64,000 nt of DNA. It comes from Corynebacterium urealyticum DSM 7109 (GTDB taxonomy: Bacteria > Actinomycetota > Actinomycetes > Mycobacteriales > Mycobacteriaceae). This document shows positions 28,198-37,321 of the stretch, in pieces. The translations under genes were made by a program, and so were the position numbers. The first letter of the stretch is position 1. Every line of letters starts with the position of its first letter. The notes under the pieces are model-generated. The model saw nothing but the letters and a program-made list of their open reading frames with translations, was not told where the DNA came from and ran no database searches. The stretch covers positions 310,001 to 374,000 of the forward strand of contig NC_010545.1 of assembly GCF_000069945.1 (NCBI RefSeq). Direction: 5' to 3'.

Positions 28198-28974
28198 CTA
28201 GCTGTCGAGTTCGCCCCGGTCCCGGGGTTCCCGAGGCTGATCTGCCGAATCCAGAGACCGGTCGCGTAGCTCCAGGGTGGTGCCCGGCGGCAGGGCCTCC
28301 AGCAGCCGGATTTTTGCCAGCAGCGGGTTCTGCTCCAGTACCTTCGCCGTACCCATGCGCGCACGGGTGATCTTTACCTCGGTGCGCGCCCGCTCCAGCT
28401 CGCTGGCAGCGGTGAGCTTATCCACCTCCGCCTGGCTCAGTGCCTCGGCCACGCCGTGCGGCAGGGAGAGATCCTTGAGGTGAACATCGCCCAGCACCTC
28501 GACGCCGACCGCCGCGCCGGCCTCCCGCGCGGCCTCCGCGACGGGGGAGAGGTCGATGCGCTGCCCGATGAACTCCGCCAGCGGCTTCGTCGCCACCAGC
28601 TCCCGTAGGGCGATCTGGGCGGCCAGGTAGACCTCCCGATCCGGCTCGTCAGCGGCGGTGAGGAAAGCCACGGGATCACTGACCCGCACGGTCAGCACGA
28701 AGGTCAGGGTGACGTCCTGCCCCTCGGCGGTGGGGATCCGCTGCGGGGCGAAGGAAAGCTGGCGGCGGCGCTGATCGACCTGCACGAAACGGTCGGTGGG
28801 CAGCGCAAACCCCGGACGGGACAGCGCGGTCACCTCGCCGTCGCGGGAGCGCAGTACAACGTGCCCGGGCAGCGGGATCGGGCTGCGCGGGAAGGATGGG
28901 CGCCACGACAGCGGTGCGTCGGCTTCGACGTACTCCATCCAGGAGCCAAAGTTGCGGTTGCGATTGAAGAACAT
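28198..28974 (-). CDS. SPFH/Band 7 domain protein without an obvious membrane anchor
   Basis: 258 residues. The central portion carries the slipin/prohibitin-like pattern VTLTFVLTVRVSDPVAFL, then the Ala/Glu-rich helix LSQAEVDKLTAASELERART that normally drives oligomerisation, and LRLLEALPPGTTLELRDRSL-like residues at the C terminus. Most slipins begin with a membrane helix; here the N terminus (MFFNRNRNFGSWMEY) has none, so it may be peripheral or cytoplasmic. It is a single gene facing the DJ-1/PfpI terminator. Function unknown. Confidence 0.75.
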   Translation of the reverse strand: MFFNRNRNFGSWMEYVEADAPLSWRPSFPRSPIPLPGHVVLRSRDGEVTALSRPGFALPTDRFVQVDQRRRQLSFAPQRIPTAEGQDVTLTFVLTVRVSDPVAFLTAADEPDREVYLAAQIALRELVATKPLAEFIGQRIDLSPVAEAAREAGAAVGVEVLGDVHLKDLSLPHGVAEALSQAEVDKLTAASELERARTEVKITRARMGTAKVLEQNPLLAKIRLLEALPPGTTLELRDRSLDSADQPREPRDRGELDS

Positions 28975-29483
28975 GTGTCACCACCTGAATCGGCAGCATG
29001 CAAGGTGCAGGCGAATGTGAAGTTGAAAATTCCGCGCCGCGTGGGATTCGCAGACGGCGGGGCGTCGGCGCGTCGGAACGCTCGCAGGCGCTCGTCGGGG
29101 CCGGGCCGCAGGCCGCAAGCGAAGGGCTCCCGGGCGGCGCGGAATAAAATGATTGAGAGGACTCGAACCTCCTTGCCCCGTGAGGGGTGTGCCATGCGCC
29201 GGACGGTGCATCATCCGGAAAGCGCCTGAATTAAAACCCCAGGACGCCCCTTAACACCCGAAAACGGCGCAACTAGAAACTATAAAACAGCTGGCCCGCC
29301 CAGCGGAAGAGGCAATCGCGCGATCCACCGCCTAATGCCACCCAAGACGCAGCCATACCGACCGCGGAAACCAGCTACGACGTGCAGATTTGTGCTTCTT
29401 ATTGGAAACTGGTTATGCTACTTCAGGCTTCGATCAACGGGCCACAGCGAATTACTTCGCTAGGTTCGGTCGATTTAAGTTGC
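28975..29483. other. Long intergenic region with a tRNA-like remnant and a tRNA promoter
   Basis: No convincing gene lies in these 509 bp. At about 29150-29216 on the minus strand there is a T-arm-like GGAGGTTCGAGTCCTCT preceded by a CCCCTCACGGGG hairpin resembling a class II variable arm, but no matching 5' acceptor arm, so it may be a tRNA remnant. Near the right end a promoter-like TATGCT (29414-29419) with TTGTGC 18 bp upstream fits transcription of the tRNA-Thr/tRNA-Met pair. Confidence 0.4.
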
Positions 29484-29556
29484 GCCCCCTTAGCTCAGTC
29501 GGCAGAGCGTTTCCATGGTAAGGAAAAGGTCGACGGTTCGATTCCGTCAGGGGGCT
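29484..29556 (+). tRNA. tRNA-Thr (GGT)
   Basis: A 73-nt cloverleaf. The acceptor arms GCCCCCT and AGGGGGC pair fully. The anticodon stem TTTCC/GGAAA has loop ATGGTAA with anticodon GGT, and the T-arm is GGTTCGATTCC. CCA is not encoded. Confidence 0.95.
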
Positions 29557-29623
29557 CTGTCATTTTATGTGGCCGTCACGTGACCTGTTTACGCTGGCCG
29601 TGGCTGGTCGTGTAAGTGGCTGT

Positions 29624-29697
29624 GGCGGTGTAGCTCAGCTGGTTAGAGCGCACGACTCATAATCGTGAGGTCCCGGGATCGAGTCCCGGCACCGCTA
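29624..29697 (+). tRNA. tRNA-Met (CAT), elongator type
   Basis: A 74-nt cloverleaf. The acceptor arms are GGCGGTG and CACCGCT (first pair G-T), and the anticodon loop CTCATAA gives CAT. The anticodon stem ACGA/TCGT lacks the three G-C pairs of initiator tRNA. The D-arm TAGCTCAGCTGGTTAGAGC is typical of elongator Met. Confidence 0.92.
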
Positions 29698-29705
29698 CTG
29701 ATTTA

Positions 29706-29741
29706 GGACCCCGTGGTTTTTCCGCGGGGTCCATTTTTTTT
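29706..29741 (+). terminator. Intrinsic terminator after tRNA-Met
   Basis: An 8-bp stem GGACCCCG / CGGGGTCC (29706-29713, 29725-29732) is followed by eight Ts. Confidence 0.9.
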
Positions 29742-29878
29742 ATTGACGACGCCACCCTCACCGCCGCCTTGGTTCGCCGCGTTCCATGGGGAGCAGTCGG
29801 ATCCGGGGCTGGAGCGCGCCCAACCTCGCGTGTTCATGCCTCCAACGAGTGCGGTCGTGCTGCGGAAAACGTGGCAAG

Positions 29879-29908
29879 TTGTCTAACTGAATGGAAAATT
29901 GCTAGGCT
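29879..29908 (+). promoter_or_regulatory. Promoter for tRNA-Trp and secE
   Basis: TTGTCT (29879-29884) and TAGGCT (29903-29908) are spaced 18 bp apart, about 75 bp before tRNA-Trp. The rest of the gap from 29742 contains nothing else I recognise. Confidence 0.55.
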
Positions 29909-29982
29909 ACTCCCGTGTTGCACGCATGGTGCGTTGTCTGCGGGTAAAATCGCGGTCACCAACCCGGCGTTGCCACAGTTTT

Positions 29983-30055
<73 letters not shown>

Positions 30056-30097
30056 CAAAGTACGCCCGCCCATGCGGGCGCCCGAAGGAGTAACCAC

Positions 30098-30442
30098 GTG
30101 AGCGAAGATAGCAACAGGGCCGAAGGCTCCGGAGCGAACGCTTCCGGAGGCTCCATGCGCCCCAGCGGTAAGCGTCAGGTCGCTGGCCAGGCCACCACGG
30201 CTCGCGCGACCAGCGCTTCGACCTCCCCCGAGGTCGTCGAAACCCGGAGCAACCCATTCACCGCCATCGCGGATTACCTCCGTGGCGTGATCTCCGAGAT
30301 GCGCAAGGTCATCTGGCCGACCGGCCGCGAGATGGTGACCTACTCCCTGGTCGTGCTGGTCTTCCTCATCCTGATGACTGCTCTGGTTGCTGGCGTGGAC
30401 TACGTCACCGGCCTCGGTGTTCGCTGGGTCTTCGGCGTCTAG
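30098..30442 (+). CDS. secE: Preprotein translocase subunit SecE
   Basis: Single-span subunit of the SecYEG channel, 114 residues from a GTG with ribosome site GAAGGAG eight bases upstream. The N-terminal 55 residues are Ser/Ala-rich. The conserved amphipathic segment YLRGVISEMRKVIWPTGREM is followed by one transmembrane helix. It is followed by its own terminator. nusG, its normal downstream partner, is displaced 13.7 kb by the composite transposon. Confidence 0.96.
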   Translation: MSEDSNRAEGSGANASGGSMRPSGKRQVAGQATTARATSASTSPEVVETRSNPFTAIADYLRGVISEMRKVIWPTGREMVTYSLVVLVFLILMTALVAGVDYVTGLGVRWVFGV

Positions 30443-30477
30443 CCGTAACTGTCCCGCTAAGCGCAGCGGTATTATTC

Positions 30478-30503
30478 AAGCCCTCCCACGTGGAGGGCTT
30501 TTC
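30478..30503 (+). terminator. Intrinsic terminator after secE
   Basis: A 9-bp stem AAGCCCTCC / GGAGGGCTT with a five-base loop is followed by TTCTT. It lies before the transposon insertion point, so secE termination is undisturbed. Confidence 0.85.
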
Positions 30504-30536
30504 TTGTGCCTTTTCCCGCCACACCAGCGCGCTCGT

Positions 30537-31921
30537 GGGTTAAGGGTCAAAATGTGTGTCTGGCTCGGCGTGTCGCGGGGGTTAGATTTGGCCTTTTTGA
30601 ATGCCGATTGAGTGGGTGTAGTCGGTGTCGATAGCGTTGTCGTAGAGGGCTGGGCGTCCTGTTTCGTGGTCGGCTTGGTTCTCGGTTTGGGTCAGGGTGG
30701 ATACTTTGGCGAGTTGGCCCTGGCCCCAGTCGGACTGCCTGGCGATTCGTACTGGATCGTCAGGCAGTTCCGTTTTTAAGTAGAGCCACCAATCCAGCAT
30801 GCGGCGTTGTCGTTCGCCTGATCTGCCGCGGTGGGTTCTGGCGAGCAGTTTGAGCTGGGCGTTGATGCCGCCTTCTAAGCTGTTGGTGGTGGATTTGATC
30901 CGCTCGGGCGCAAGGACTCCTGCTGGCGGGTTGAGGTAGACAAACAGCATCTCGGACCGCCAAAGATGGTTGAGGCTGTTGTAGGCCTTGCGCACGTTGT
31001 GGTGGGTCCACACGCGGGTCCATGCACCTGTTTTGGGGTCTTTGATCATGGTTTTCTCGTTCATCCATTCCCGGTAGATCGTTGAAAACTCGTGCAGTTG
31101 CACACCCCACGCGGCGGCTTCATCCAGTGTGGTGATCCGGGTCAGTTTCAGCGCAAGTCGGTAGATGGTGCGCCCGGCATCGGTGCGTGGGTTGGTGGTG
31201 GTGTAGCGGCGGACCACGCGTTGGGCGTGGACGAGGCAGCGTTGAATTTTCGTAGTCGGCCAGCACTTTTTGATTGCGCTGTATGCGCCTTGGCCGCCGT
31301 CGATGACGGCGATGAGTGGGGCTTCGATGCGTTCAAGCAGCAGTTGGTAGTCGCGGGTGGTTTCGTGTTTGCACCAGTGCCAGGCGATCACGTGGTCGAT
31401 GGTCGCCGCGACGATCAGGCAGCCACCGGCGGTGTAGGTGCCATCGAGAAATACCTGGTCGTAGATCCGCTTGTGGTGGCCGGCGGTGGGGTCAGGCACA
31501 TCAACGAGCCAGCACCACTTGAAGCGCCGCTTCATGGTGGCGCGGCTAACACCGTTTCGTTTGGCTAGGTCGTCGAGTGATATTGCGGTGGTGCAATGCT
31601 CGATGAACTGGGTGAACACTGCCGCGTTGGTGATGTCGTTTCGACGTTTGACGCTGGAGGCGCCGCATTGTTTGCAGCGCCATCTGGTGGTGCCTTTGCT
31701 GGTGGTGCCGTTGCGTTTCATTTCACCGCCGCAGTGGCAGCGTGGTTGGTTCTTCGACATTGCGACACCACACCACGCCGCGCATAGCACATCACGGCTG
31801 CCACACCGAGGATTTCCCGTCGGGGGCTAGATATATGCTTCCGGAGCATATACTTTCCGGAAACCTACAGGTCAATCCGTGAAAATCCGCGATTCTGGAC
31901 ACACTTTTTGACCCTTAACCC
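30537..31921 (-). mobile_element. IS1249-type insertion sequence, left copy (intact)
   Basis: A 1385-bp IS with near-perfect terminal inverted repeats: GGGTTAAGGGTCAAAATG at the left and the complement of GGGTTAAGGGTCAAAAAG at the right. It contains a single transposase gene. Family placement (IS256 family, IS1249 group) is from recognition of the transposase. Confidence 0.88.
30582..31760 (-). CDS. IS1249-type transposase (left copy)
   Basis: 392 residues beginning MSKNQPRCHCGGEMKRNG. A zinc-ribbon-like N terminus with paired Cys (CHCGG...CKQCG) is followed by a DDE-type core: DQVFLDGTYT (first Asp), LIAVIDGGQGAYSAI (second Asp) and TTNSLEGGINAQ (Glu). The C-terminal 70 residues are almost identical to the right-hand copy while the N-terminal half is clearly diverged. 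The frame is open from 31790; I use the ATG at 31760, which matches the right copy in position and length. It appears intact. Confidence 0.88.
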   Translation of the reverse strand: MSKNQPRCHCGGEMKRNGTTSKGTTRWRCKQCGASSVKRRNDITNAAVFTQFIEHCTTAISLDDLAKRNGVSRATMKRRFKWCWLVDVPDPTAGHHKRIYDQVFLDGTYTAGGCLIVAATIDHVIAWHWCKHETTRDYQLLLERIEAPLIAVIDGGQGAYSAIKKCWPTTKIQRCLVHAQRVVRRYTTTNPRTDAGRTIYRLALKLTRITTLDEAAAWGVQLHEFSTIYREWMNEKTMIKDPKTGAWTRVWTHHNVRKAYNSLNHLWRSEMLFVYLNPPAGVLAPERIKSTTNSLEGGINAQLKLLARTHRGRSGERQRRMLDWWLYLKTELPDDPVRIARQSDWGQGQLAKVSTLTQTENQADHETGRPALYDNAIDTDYTHSIGIQKGQI

Positions 31922-31936
31922 AAAATTTGCTAGATC
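31908..31936 (+). promoter_or_regulatory. Hybrid promoter formed by the IS1249 end, upstream of the exporter genes
   Basis: TTGACC (31908-31913) is part of the right terminal repeat of the IS. A -10-like TAGATC (31931-31936) lies just outside the IS at an exact 17-bp spacing. Transcription would start near the ATG at 31944 or shortly before the ATG at 31965. The -10 is imperfect, so activity is inferred. Confidence 0.5.
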
Positions 31937-31964
31937 TTCCAGCATGATCCCACCGCCGCGCAGA

Positions 31965-33506
31965 ATGAAGACGTACAGCTGGTTCGTCCCGCCCGTCCCA
32001 CCAGCGGACGATCCGGCGCGGCTCCACCCGGCGCGCTGGAGCAGCGGGAACCGCGTGGTCAGGGACATGGTTGGCGCCTACCCGGGCGTGCTGGTGCTGC
32101 ACATTCTGAGCTACCTCATCGGCTCCGGCATCGCCGCGTTTGTGCCGGTGGTGGTGGGCATGATCGTGGACGGCCTGGTGGGGGAAGAAAAGTTCAACGC
32201 ATGGTGGCTCTTCGCGGTGCTGGTCGGCATCTTCATCATCCAATTCATCGGCGAGGCCACCGGCGACGGCCTGGCCACAGCCTCGGTGCGCCGCGTGACC
32301 CACAACGCGCAGCAGCACCTGTCCTCGGGCGTGCTGCGCCGCGGGGCGGGAGCGATGAGCCCCGGCACCGTACTCAACACCATCGACGCGGACGCGAACA
32401 CCGTCGGCCGCTACCGCGAGCTGCTGTCGTTTCCGCTCATGGCCATCGGCTACGCGGTCTGCGCGATGGTGGCGATGTGGTCGGTCTCCCCGTGGATCTC
32501 ACTGGCCATCCCGGCCAGCGCGCTGATCATCGCTCTGTTCGCCGCGTGGACCGCGGGGCCGGTGACGCGGGTGTCGTTGAAGCGTCGCGCCGCGGAGGCG
32601 GATGTCGCTGGCTTGGCCACGGATGCGTCGCAAGGCATTCGCACCGTCAAAGGCCTAGGCGCGGGTGCAACCGTGGCAACACGTTTTCACGCCGAAACGG
32701 CGAAGGCGAAGCGCTTGATGCTCACGCACCTGCGTGTGGAGGTGTGGCTCGGTTTCGCCAGGTTTTGCGTGGCGTGGCTGTGCAACCTTGGCATCGTGGG
32801 CTTGAGCGCGTGGATGACGCTGCGCGGGGAGATCACCCCGGGGCAGCTGACATCCGTGGCACTGTTGGTGCAGCCTGCGTTGACCATGGCGGGCTTAGCG
32901 TTCGGCGACCTGGCCAGCGGGTGGGGCAGGGCCGTCGCGAGTGGCCAGCGCATCGAGCAGCTGCACCACGCGGGCGACGACACCGCGGGGCCCGAGCTAA
33001 CAGACACACCGGTCCCAGGCGCGGGGCTGTGGATCCTCGAGCCGGAGGAGCGTTCCTACGCCACCGCCGCCGCGTGGGCGCAGCGCGCAGACGTGCTGTT
33101 CCCGCCGCACACCGTCAACGTGTTTGAGGGCACCATCGCAGACAACGTGAACCCGCGCGGGGATGTGCCGGAGGACGTCGTCAAGCAAGCGCTCGCCGCC
33201 GCCCACTGCCAAGACATCCTCCGCAGGCTCGGCGGTATCAACGAAGCAGGCGAGTTGCCGAACGCGCCGCTGGGCGAGACCGGCCTGAACCTCTCCGGCG
33301 GGCAGCGTCAGCGCGTCGCGCTTGCCAGGGCGCTCGCCGCTGACCCGGACGTGCTCATCCTGGACGACCCAACCACGGGGCTCGATTCCGTGACACAGGC
33401 GGACGTCGTGGAGGCCGTCGCCGCGCTGAGGGCAGACAAGACCACCGTGGTCATCACCGGAAACGCGGCGTGGCAGCACGCCGGCACCGCATTGGAGGTG
33501 GCGTAG
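31965..33506 (+). CDS. tetA: ABC exporter half-transporter, TetA-like, with degenerate nucleotide-binding domain
   Basis: Membrane domain plus nucleotide-binding domain of a heterodimeric exporter. From the ATG at 31965 it has 513 residues, the length I recall for TetA of C. striatum plasmid pTP10, whose TetAB pair confers tetracycline and oxacillin resistance; identity to it needs alignment. An upstream in-frame ATG at 31944 would add seven residues. About six membrane helices occupy residues 25-290. The ATPase half is unusual: no Walker A, no Q-loop glutamine and no H-loop histidine (VVITGNAAW), but a perfect signature [15 protein letters not shown] (about 443) and Walker [12 protein letters not shown] with Asp in place of the catalytic Glu. 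It must act with the next gene, which follows directly. Confidence 0.7.
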   Translation: MKTYSWFVPPVPPADDPARLHPARWSSGNRVVRDMVGAYPGVLVLHILSYLIGSGIAAFVPVVVGMIVDGLVGEEKFNAWWLFAVLVGIFIIQFIGEATGDGLATASVRRVTHNAQQHLSSGVLRRGAGAMSPGTVLNTIDADANTVGRYRELLSFPLMAIGYAVCAMVAMWSVSPWISLAIPASALIIALFAAWTAGPVTRVSLKRRAAEADVAGLATDASQGIRTVKGLGAGATVATRFHAETAKAKRLMLTHLRVEVWLGFARFCVAWLCNLGIVGLSAWMTLRGEITPGQLTSVALLVQPALTMAGLAFGDLASGWGRAVASGQRIEQLHHAGDDTAGPELTDTPVPGAGLWILEPEERSYATAAAWAQRADVLFPPHTVNVFEGTIADNVNPRGDVPEDVVKQALAAAHCQDILRRLGGINEAGELPNAPLGETGLNLSGGQRQRVALARALAADPDVLILDDPTTGLDSVTQADVVEAVAALRADKTTVVITGNAAWQHAGTALEVA

Positions 33507-35312
33507 ATGGCGCGCGAGTACGAACGCACAGACGCGGTCGCCCCCGCGAGCGTGAAGGAGACCTTCGCTTACCTGTCTGCGCTACCCAACGCTCTGGACA
33601 AGCGCTGGTGGGCGGGTTTGCTGATCATCCAGGCGCTGATTGTCGCTGTCTACACCACGCAGTCGAACCTGTTCGGCCGCAGCGTCGACCCGCTCACCGG
33701 CGGATCAGTGCCACTGCTGGGAACCGGCACCCGCGCCTTCGTTTTGACCGTCGGCCTGGCGCTGGTCTGCATGCTCGTCGAGATATTCTTGCGTGCCCTC
33801 GGCAACTACGTAGTGGGCCTCAAAGTCGCCCGCGCGTCCATCGACCTGCGCCACCGCTGCCTCGACGCGATCCTGCGCGCACCAGTGCCGCGGGTGATGG
33901 AGCTCGGCACCGGCAACGTCATCACACGCATGACCAAGGACATCGACGACGTCGTCCAAACCATCACCGCCATCGGCTCGCGCGTGCTCACCACCGTGTT
34001 CGTCTTCCCGATCACGTTCATCGGGCTTTTGCTTATCGACGTCCGCTTCGCCCTGATCCTGCTTCTGATCTGCATATGCACCTACCCGTTCGCCCGCGCG
34101 GTGGTCCGCGCCATCCCGGATGCCTCCAACGCGGTGAGCGTGGCGGAGGCGCGTCGCAACGCGGTGCTGCTGGACACCGTCCGGGGCCTGCCCACGCTGC
34201 GCGCCTTCGACTTGGAGCGCTGGGCGTTGGCCCGGATGCGGCGGACCTCCTGGGGTGCGGTGGAGGCGGAAATGGACCGCGTGCCGTGGTTCATCCGCCT
34301 CACGGGAATCGGCCAGGTCGCCTTCGCCGCGTGGGTGCTGCTCACGCTTGGCGTCGGCGCGTGGCTCGCGACGGCCGGTGCCGTCAGCCCGGGCCAGGCG
34401 AGTGCCGCCGTGTTCATGGTCATCCGCGCCGAGGTCACGGTGTTCAACGCCCTGTTCTTCGTCGGCGAGCTGCAGAGCGCGGCCACCGCAGTGGGCCGCG
34501 CGGTGAGCCTGGCCAAGCTCGCGGACGGGCGTGAAGCTACGGCCGTTCCGGAGGATCTGGCGGAGCCGGTGGACGTGGAAGTCGACCACGTCTCGTTTGC
34601 CTACCCGGGCGGCGCCAACGTGCTGGAGGACCTCTCTGTCACGCTCGCGGCGGGAACAACCACGGCGCTGGTGGGCACGTCGGGCGCCGGCAAGTCCACG
34701 CTTGCCGCGCTCATTGCGGGGCTAGTGGAGCCCACTTCCGGGTGCATCCGGGTGGGCGAGGTGGATACCTCGCAGGTCAGCGATACGTGGACCGCCAAGA
34801 ACGTCACCCTGCTCACCCAGGATGTCCACCTGTTCGCCGGCACCCTGCGCGAGGACCTCTCGATGGCTGCGCAGGACGCGACCGACGCGGACCTGCTGCG
34901 TGCGCTGGCAAGCGTCGGGCTCGACCCCGATGGCACCCAGTTCGCGCGCCTGTTCCCGAAAGGGCTGGACACCGCCGTCGGCGCGGGCGCGGAGGACATA
35001 CCCCCGGAGGTGGAGCAACAGCTCGCGCTCGCACGCGTGGCGCTGTCGGGCCCGAAGGTGCTCATCCTGGACGAGGCCACAGCGGAAGCCGGCAGCGATG
35101 CCACCAACGCGCTGGAAGACGCCGCCGCGCGGATCACCGCAGACACCACGGCACTGGTGGTGGCGCACCGCCTAGACCAGGCGGCGGCCGCGGACCGGAT
35201 CCTGGTTATGGACGCCGGGCGCATCATCGAGGACGGCACCCACACCGAACTCGTCGCCGCCGACGGGAGATACGCGCAACTGTTCGCTGCGTGGAGTGGC
35301 GGCGGTCACTAA
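33507..35312 (+). CDS. tetB: ABC exporter half-transporter, TetB-like, with intact Walker A but no signature motif
   Basis: 601-residue partner of the preceding half-transporter; its ATG follows the previous stop without a gap. Six membrane helices are followed by an ATPase domain with Walker A GTSGAGKST (about residue 390), Q-loop LLTQDVHLFAGT, Walker B VLILDEATAEAG with the catalytic Glu (about 519) and H-loop VVAHRL. The signature LSGGQ is replaced by DIPPEVEQQLALARVAL (about 497-510), and the D-loop is altered (AEAGSD). Together the pair can form only one complete ATP site: Walker A/B from this subunit and LSGGQ from the other. The TetAB name is tentative; the published TetB, as I recall, is shorter. 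Confidence 0.7.
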   Translation: MAREYERTDAVAPASVKETFAYLSALPNALDKRWWAGLLIIQALIVAVYTTQSNLFGRSVDPLTGGSVPLLGTGTRAFVLTVGLALVCMLVEIFLRALGNYVVGLKVARASIDLRHRCLDAILRAPVPRVMELGTGNVITRMTKDIDDVVQTITAIGSRVLTTVFVFPITFIGLLLIDVRFALILLLICICTYPFARAVVRAIPDASNAVSVAEARRNAVLLDTVRGLPTLRAFDLERWALARMRRTSWGAVEAEMDRVPWFIRLTGIGQVAFAAWVLLTLGVGAWLATAGAVSPGQASAAVFMVIRAEVTVFNALFFVGELQSAATAVGRAVSLAKLADGREATAVPEDLAEPVDVEVDHVSFAYPGGANVLEDLSVTLAAGTTTALVGTSGAGKSTLAALIAGLVEPTSGCIRVGEVDTSQVSDTWTAKNVTLLTQDVHLFAGTLREDLSMAAQDATDADLLRALASVGLDPDGTQFARLFPKGLDTAVGAGAEDIPPEVEQQLALARVALSGPKVLILDEATAEAGSDATNALEDAAARITADTTALVVAHRLDQAAAADRILVMDAGRIIEDGTHTELVAADGRYAQLFAAWSGGGH

Positions 35313-35333
35313 CTCTCCGGTAGGAATGGGGAC

Positions 35334-35867
35334 ATGACTGCAAATTATGTTTCCGACCGTTTCCCCGGCCCCGACCCGTACGCCGCGCTGGCGGACGTGC
35401 CGTCCTTCGACATCACGTCCGAGGACATCGTCGACGGCGAGCGCCTCGCCGACTCGCTGGCCGGCGACAATGCCACTAGCCCGCAGCTGTCCTGGTCCGG
35501 CGCCCCGGAGGGCACCAAGACGTACGCTGTGACCTGCTTCGACCCGGACGCGCCGACCGCCTCTGGTTTCTGGCACTGGTCCGCGTTCAACATCCCGGCT
35601 GACGTCACCGAGCTGCCCGCCGGCGCGGGCGCGAAGGACGACCTCGGCGTTGGCGCTGTGGTGCTCACCGGCGACAGCGGCGTCAAGGGCTACTACGGCG
35701 CGAACCCGCCGGCCGGCCACGGCCCGCACCGCTACCTGTTCGCCGTCCACGCGGTGGACACGGAGCTTCCCGCGGACGAGATTGCCAACCCCACCCAGCT
35801 CGGCTTCAACCTGAACTTCCACTCGCTCGGCCGGGCAATCATCTGGGGCTGGTACGAAAACCAGTAA
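35334..35867 (+). CDS. YbhB/YbcL family (PEBP-like) protein
   Basis: 177-residue phosphatidylethanolamine-binding-protein-like protein. The family pattern is visible: LSWSGAPEGTKTYAVTCFDPDAP, FWHWSAFNIPADVTELP (the conserved HW.. strand) and PAGHGPHRYLFAVHAVD. No signal peptide. Bacterial members have no settled function. It lies 21 bp after the exporter pair, possibly transcribed with it. Confidence 0.9.
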   Translation: MTANYVSDRFPGPDPYAALADVPSFDITSEDIVDGERLADSLAGDNATSPQLSWSGAPEGTKTYAVTCFDPDAPTASGFWHWSAFNIPADVTELPAGAGAKDDLGVGAVVLTGDSGVKGYYGANPPAGHGPHRYLFAVHAVDTELPADEIANPTQLGFNLNFHSLGRAIIWGWYENQ

Positions 35868-35877
35868 GATTCGCCGA

Positions 35878-36234
35878 ATGGTTCCAGTGCAACTCCGCGT
35901 CGGCGGCGCGTTCATGGGCATCGCACTCGTGCTCGTGCTCTACGCCGTGCTGGCGCTGCTTCGAGGCGACGCCGCGTTCCCCGTCACCCCGCAGGTGCTC
36001 TCCATCATCGTGGCGGTCGCCATCGTCGGCGCCTTCGCCACCTACAACACCAAGCAGGAAGGCTCACGCACCCAGGTCGGCGCGCTAATCGTGGCCGTGG
36101 TGCTCATCGGGCTCGGCTTCATCGCGCCCGACACCGAGCTGATGGCCACCACGCCGTTCTGGCTGATCGGCTGGGCGCTCGCCGCCGGCCTCTGCGCGGT
36201 GGTGCTGCGCCGCAGCGCAGCCGGACACGCTTAG
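35878..36234 (+). CDS. Small four-helix membrane protein, unknown function
   Basis: 118 residues with about four hydrophobic helices (for example [15 protein letters not shown] and [16 protein letters not shown]) and short loops. A -10-like TAAGAT lies seven bases before the ATG, suggesting a leaderless transcript. The stop overlaps the stop of the convergent pyrD. I do not recognise a family. Confidence 0.65.
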   Translation: MVPVQLRVGGAFMGIALVLVLYAVLALLRGDAAFPVTPQVLSIIVAVAIVGAFATYNTKQEGSRTQVGALIVAVVLIGLGFIAPDTELMATTPFWLIGWALAAGLCAVVLRRSAAGHA

Positions 36235-37310
36235 AGCGCCTTCCACTCCAGCCCGCTGCCCACGGCCTGCTCGATCGAGTCCAGGCCGTGGGCTTTGATC
36301 TGCGCGGCGATCCCGCGGTGGATGCCGCGGATCCAGCCCAACCCGCCGTAGATGAACGGGGTGTAGCCCTGCAGCAGGCTCGCGCCCGCGGTGATGCGCT
36401 CCCACGCCTGCTCGGGCGTGGAGATGCCGCCGACGCTGACGAGCACCAGCTTGTCGCCGACTCGCTCGTGGAGGCGCTTGAGCACCTCAAGCGAGCGGTT
36501 CTCCAACGGGGCTCCGCTGATGCCGCCCGCGCCCATCTTCTCCACCTTGGAGGCGGGTGTTTTCAGCCCGGAGCGGGAAATGGTCGTGTTGGTGGCCACA
36601 ATGCCGGCCAATTCCAGCTCGACGGCGAGGTCAGCCACGGCGTCGATGTCTTCGTCGGAAAGATCCGGCGCGATCTTCACCAGCACCGGGGTGGTGGTGG
36701 ATTTCTTCACCACTTCCAGGATCGGGCGGAGTTCCTCCACCGCCTGCAGGTCGCGCAGGCCCGGCGTGTTGGGGGAGGAGACATTGACCACCAGGTAGTC
36801 CGCAAGCTGACCCAGAAGCGTCGAGGTGGCGCGGTAATCCGCCACGGCGTCCTCGGAGGTCTTGTTCTTACCGATGTTGATGCCCACCACGTCGCGGGAG
36901 CGCCGCGCGCGGAGGTTGTCGGCGACCACGAGCGCGCCCTTGTTGTTGAAACCCATCCGGTTCAAAATCGCCTTGTCCTCCGGCAGGCGGAACAGCCGCG
37001 GCGTGGGGTTGCCCGGCTGGGACTTCGGGGTCACGGTGCCCATCTCAGCGTAGCCGAAGCCGATCGCGCCCCAGGAGTCGATCGCCTCGGCGTTCTTGTC
37101 AAAGCCGGCCGCCAGCCCCAGCGGGGCGGGGAAGTCCACGCCGAAAACGGTTTGGCGCAGCACCGGGTCGTGCACGCGCACGGCCTTTTCCATCACGCGG
37201 TTGACCGGGGTGGCCAGGTGCAGCGTCTGCAGCGCGCCGCTGATGATGCCGTGGATGCGCTCCGGCGGCAGCAGGAACATGAGCTTGAGTGCGCGGTCGT
37301 AGAGCGTCAT
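36231..37310 (-). CDS. pyrD: Quinone-dependent dihydroorotate dehydrogenase (class 2)
   Basis: Membrane-associated FMN enzyme that oxidises dihydroorotate to orotate with menaquinone as acceptor, 359 residues. [20 protein letters not shown] (FMN/active-site start), [16 protein letters not shown] (catalytic Ser loop), [20 protein letters not shown] and VSVGGIST are all present, and the N-terminal amphipathic extension of class 2 enzymes is there. As transposon cargo it is probably a second copy of a housekeeping gene, though the resident copy is not in this window. The lipoprotein gene lies 12 bp upstream on the same strand. Confidence 0.93.
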   Translation of the reverse strand: MTLYDRALKLMFLLPPERIHGIISGALQTLHLATPVNRVMEKAVRVHDPVLRQTVFGVDFPAPLGLAAGFDKNAEAIDSWGAIGFGYAEMGTVTPKSQPGNPTPRLFRLPEDKAILNRMGFNNKGALVVADNLRARRSRDVVGINIGKNKTSEDAVADYRATSTLLGQLADYLVVNVSSPNTPGLRDLQAVEELRPILEVVKKSTTTPVLVKIAPDLSDEDIDAVADLAVELELAGIVATNTTISRSGLKTPASKVEKMGAGGISGAPLENRSLEVLKRLHERVGDKLVLVSVGGISTPEQAWERITAGASLLQGYTPFIYGGLGWIRGIHRGIAAQIKAHGLDSIEQAVGSGLEWKAL

Positions 37311-37321
37311 GGGTTTTTCTC

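Noticed and set aside
30529..31929. Independent insertion of the left IS1249 copy with its own target duplication
   Set aside because: The sequence after the right end (AAAATTTG) does not match GCGCTCGT; only the outermost flanks of the composite match.
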